Position numbers and translations under genes: made by a program. Shown in pieces: positions 62,937 to 64,000 of a stretch of DNA of 64,000 nt (position 1 is its first letter; each line of letters begins with the position of its first letter). Source of the stretch: Nemania diffusa (taxonomy: Eukaryota > Ascomycota > Sordariomycetes > Xylariales > Xylariaceae); assembly GCA_038501195.1 (NCBI GenBank), contig JBBPUQ010000001.1, forward strand, positions 2,480,001 through 2,544,000, written 5' to 3'. The notes under the pieces are model-generated. The model ran no database searches. It was not told the origin of the DNA and saw nothing but the letters and a program-made list of their open reading frames with translations.

Positions 62937-64000
62937 AAAAGTTTTAAAAAATAAATTTTTTAAACTTATTTTATATATATTTTTAGTACTAGTTTTATTT
63001 AAAACTATTTTATATCAATAAATTAAATAACTAAAAAAAACTTTTAAATTTTTTTTTTTGATTTAATTTTATAAATTTATTTTTTTAAATTATATTATAT
63101 TTTTATAAATTTAAATATAAATATTATTTATAGTAAACTTTATTAAATAATATAATAAATTTTATAATTAAACAATTTTATATTTTTAGTTTTTTTTTTT
63201 TTATTAATAAATTATATATTATTTATAATATATTATTTAAAATATTTTATTTAAATTAAATTTTTATTATTTAAATATAATATCGATTAAATTTAATAAA
63301 TTTTTTGTTTTAAATAATTAATTATTATTAAAGTTTTTATAAATCAATATAAATCAATATAAAAATTTTTATATTATTTTTATATTTTTATATTTTTATA
63401 TATTAAAACAATTATATTAACTTTTTTTAATTATATTTAATTATAGCTAATATTTATAATATTTTTAACTAATAGTTTTTTAAATATTAATTTATTTTAT
63501 ATTTAAATAATAACAATTATATTAAAATTTTATTAAATATAGTTAAATTTAGTTTTATTATTTTTTTTATATTTTTTTTTTATAATTTAAATTGTTATAT
63601 ATTTATTTTATTAATTAAATAATTTTATAAAGTTTATTAATTTATATATATATATTTATTTAATTAATAATTAATAATTAAATATTTTTATAAAACTTAT
63701 ATTATATTTTATATTTTTAAAAAATATTTTTATTTTATTTTTTTATTATATTAATATAATTTTTTAATTATTTTATTTATTTTGTTATATTATTTTATTA
63801 TATTTTTATTATATATATTAAACAAAAATATAAAAAAAATATATTTATAAAAAAAAATAAAGTTTTTTTATAATTAAAAAGTTTTATTTATTTATTACTA
63901 TTAAAAATTTTATATTAAAATTAATTAAATTTAATATAATAAAACTTTTATAATAATTTAATTTTTAATTATAATTAAAACTTTATAGCAATATTATTTT
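62937..64000. repeat. Direct repeat, copy B (runs off the window)
   Basis: This is the second copy of the repeat at 57141-58233; it is still matching at the last base of the window, so the true repeat is longer. It is more heavily converted to A/T than copy A. Confidence 0.85.

Larger units (their letters stand above)
47641..64000. mobile_element. RIP-type AT-isochore made of degenerate transposable elements
   Basis: From 47641 to the window end the DNA is almost only A and T; most 60-base lines contain 0-6 G or C. No open frame of useful length exists. The remaining C and G sit mostly in short contexts such as AGCT, GTT and AAC, with CpA strongly depleted, as expected after repeat-induced point mutation. 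Recognisable remains are an eroded zinc-knuckle sequence at 55208-55249 and a long direct repeat (57141-58233 and 62937-64000). The part between about 53.9 and 56.6 kb keeps slightly more C and G and may be younger or less mutated. The element family cannot be named from the sequence alone. Confidence 0.85.

Noticed and set aside
1..64000. tRNA, rRNA and CRISPR features
   Set aside because: I looked for TTCRA-type T-loops with flanking stems, rRNA-like stretches and regularly spaced repeats and saw none that could be supported by eye.
47641..64000. AT-rich block as inserted mitochondrial DNA
   Set aside because: No mitochondrial gene text is readable, and the zinc-knuckle relic and RIP-like transition pattern fit degenerate transposons better.

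Overview
The window is nuclear DNA of a filamentous ascomycete (Pezizomycotina; Sordariomycetes is a guess from overall gene style). Evidence: short GT-AG introns with CTAAC/CTGAC-type branch sites, fungal orthologues such as mitochondrial Hsp70 and SRP68, a fungal-type fucose lectin, and a terminal block of about 16 kb of extremely AT-rich DNA of the kind left by repeat-induced point mutation (RIP).

Region 1 (1-28.5 kb) is core-like. It holds a GNAT acetyltransferase (-), a large mitochondrial PPR protein (-) divergent from SRP68 (+), a membrane-anchored multicopper oxidase (+) convergent with mitochondrial Hsp70 (-), a WD40-like protein (+), L-2-hydroxyglutarate dehydrogenase (+), and a conserved-looking coiled-coil protein (-). 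These are unrelated housekeeping functions (mitochondrial translation and folding, protein targeting, metabolite repair), not an operon-like unit. Intergenic DNA here is full of TAGGTA/TACCTA-type short repeats.

Region 2 (28.5-47.6 kb) is accessory-like: long gene-poor spacers, an MFS transporter (+), a broken gene of unknown family (-), a fully intact but extraordinarily intron-rich adenylosuccinate lyase (- strand, reconstructed here as 19 exons with 18 introns, two of them GC-AG), an SMP-30/gluconolactonase pseudogene (+), a cupin protein (+) and a fucose-specific lectin (+).

Region 3 (47.64-64.0 kb) is an AT-isochore, with most 60-base lines containing only 0-6 G or C. It contains fossil retroelement sequence (an eroded CCHC zinc knuckle at 55.2 kb), a direct repeat of about 1.1 kb (57.1 and 62.9 kb), and one island of about 200 bp of normal composition with nested hairpins (52.56-52.78 kb). 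A run of perfect hairpins sits just before its left edge.

The most unusual items are the 19-exon adenylosuccinate lyase, whose active-site signature is split over micro-exons, and the multicopper oxidase, whose copper-binding HPWHLH-GHTF motif can be rebuilt only with a 2-nt micro-exon or by assuming a 2-bp frameshift. All splice models are read by eye; no alignment or transcript data were available.
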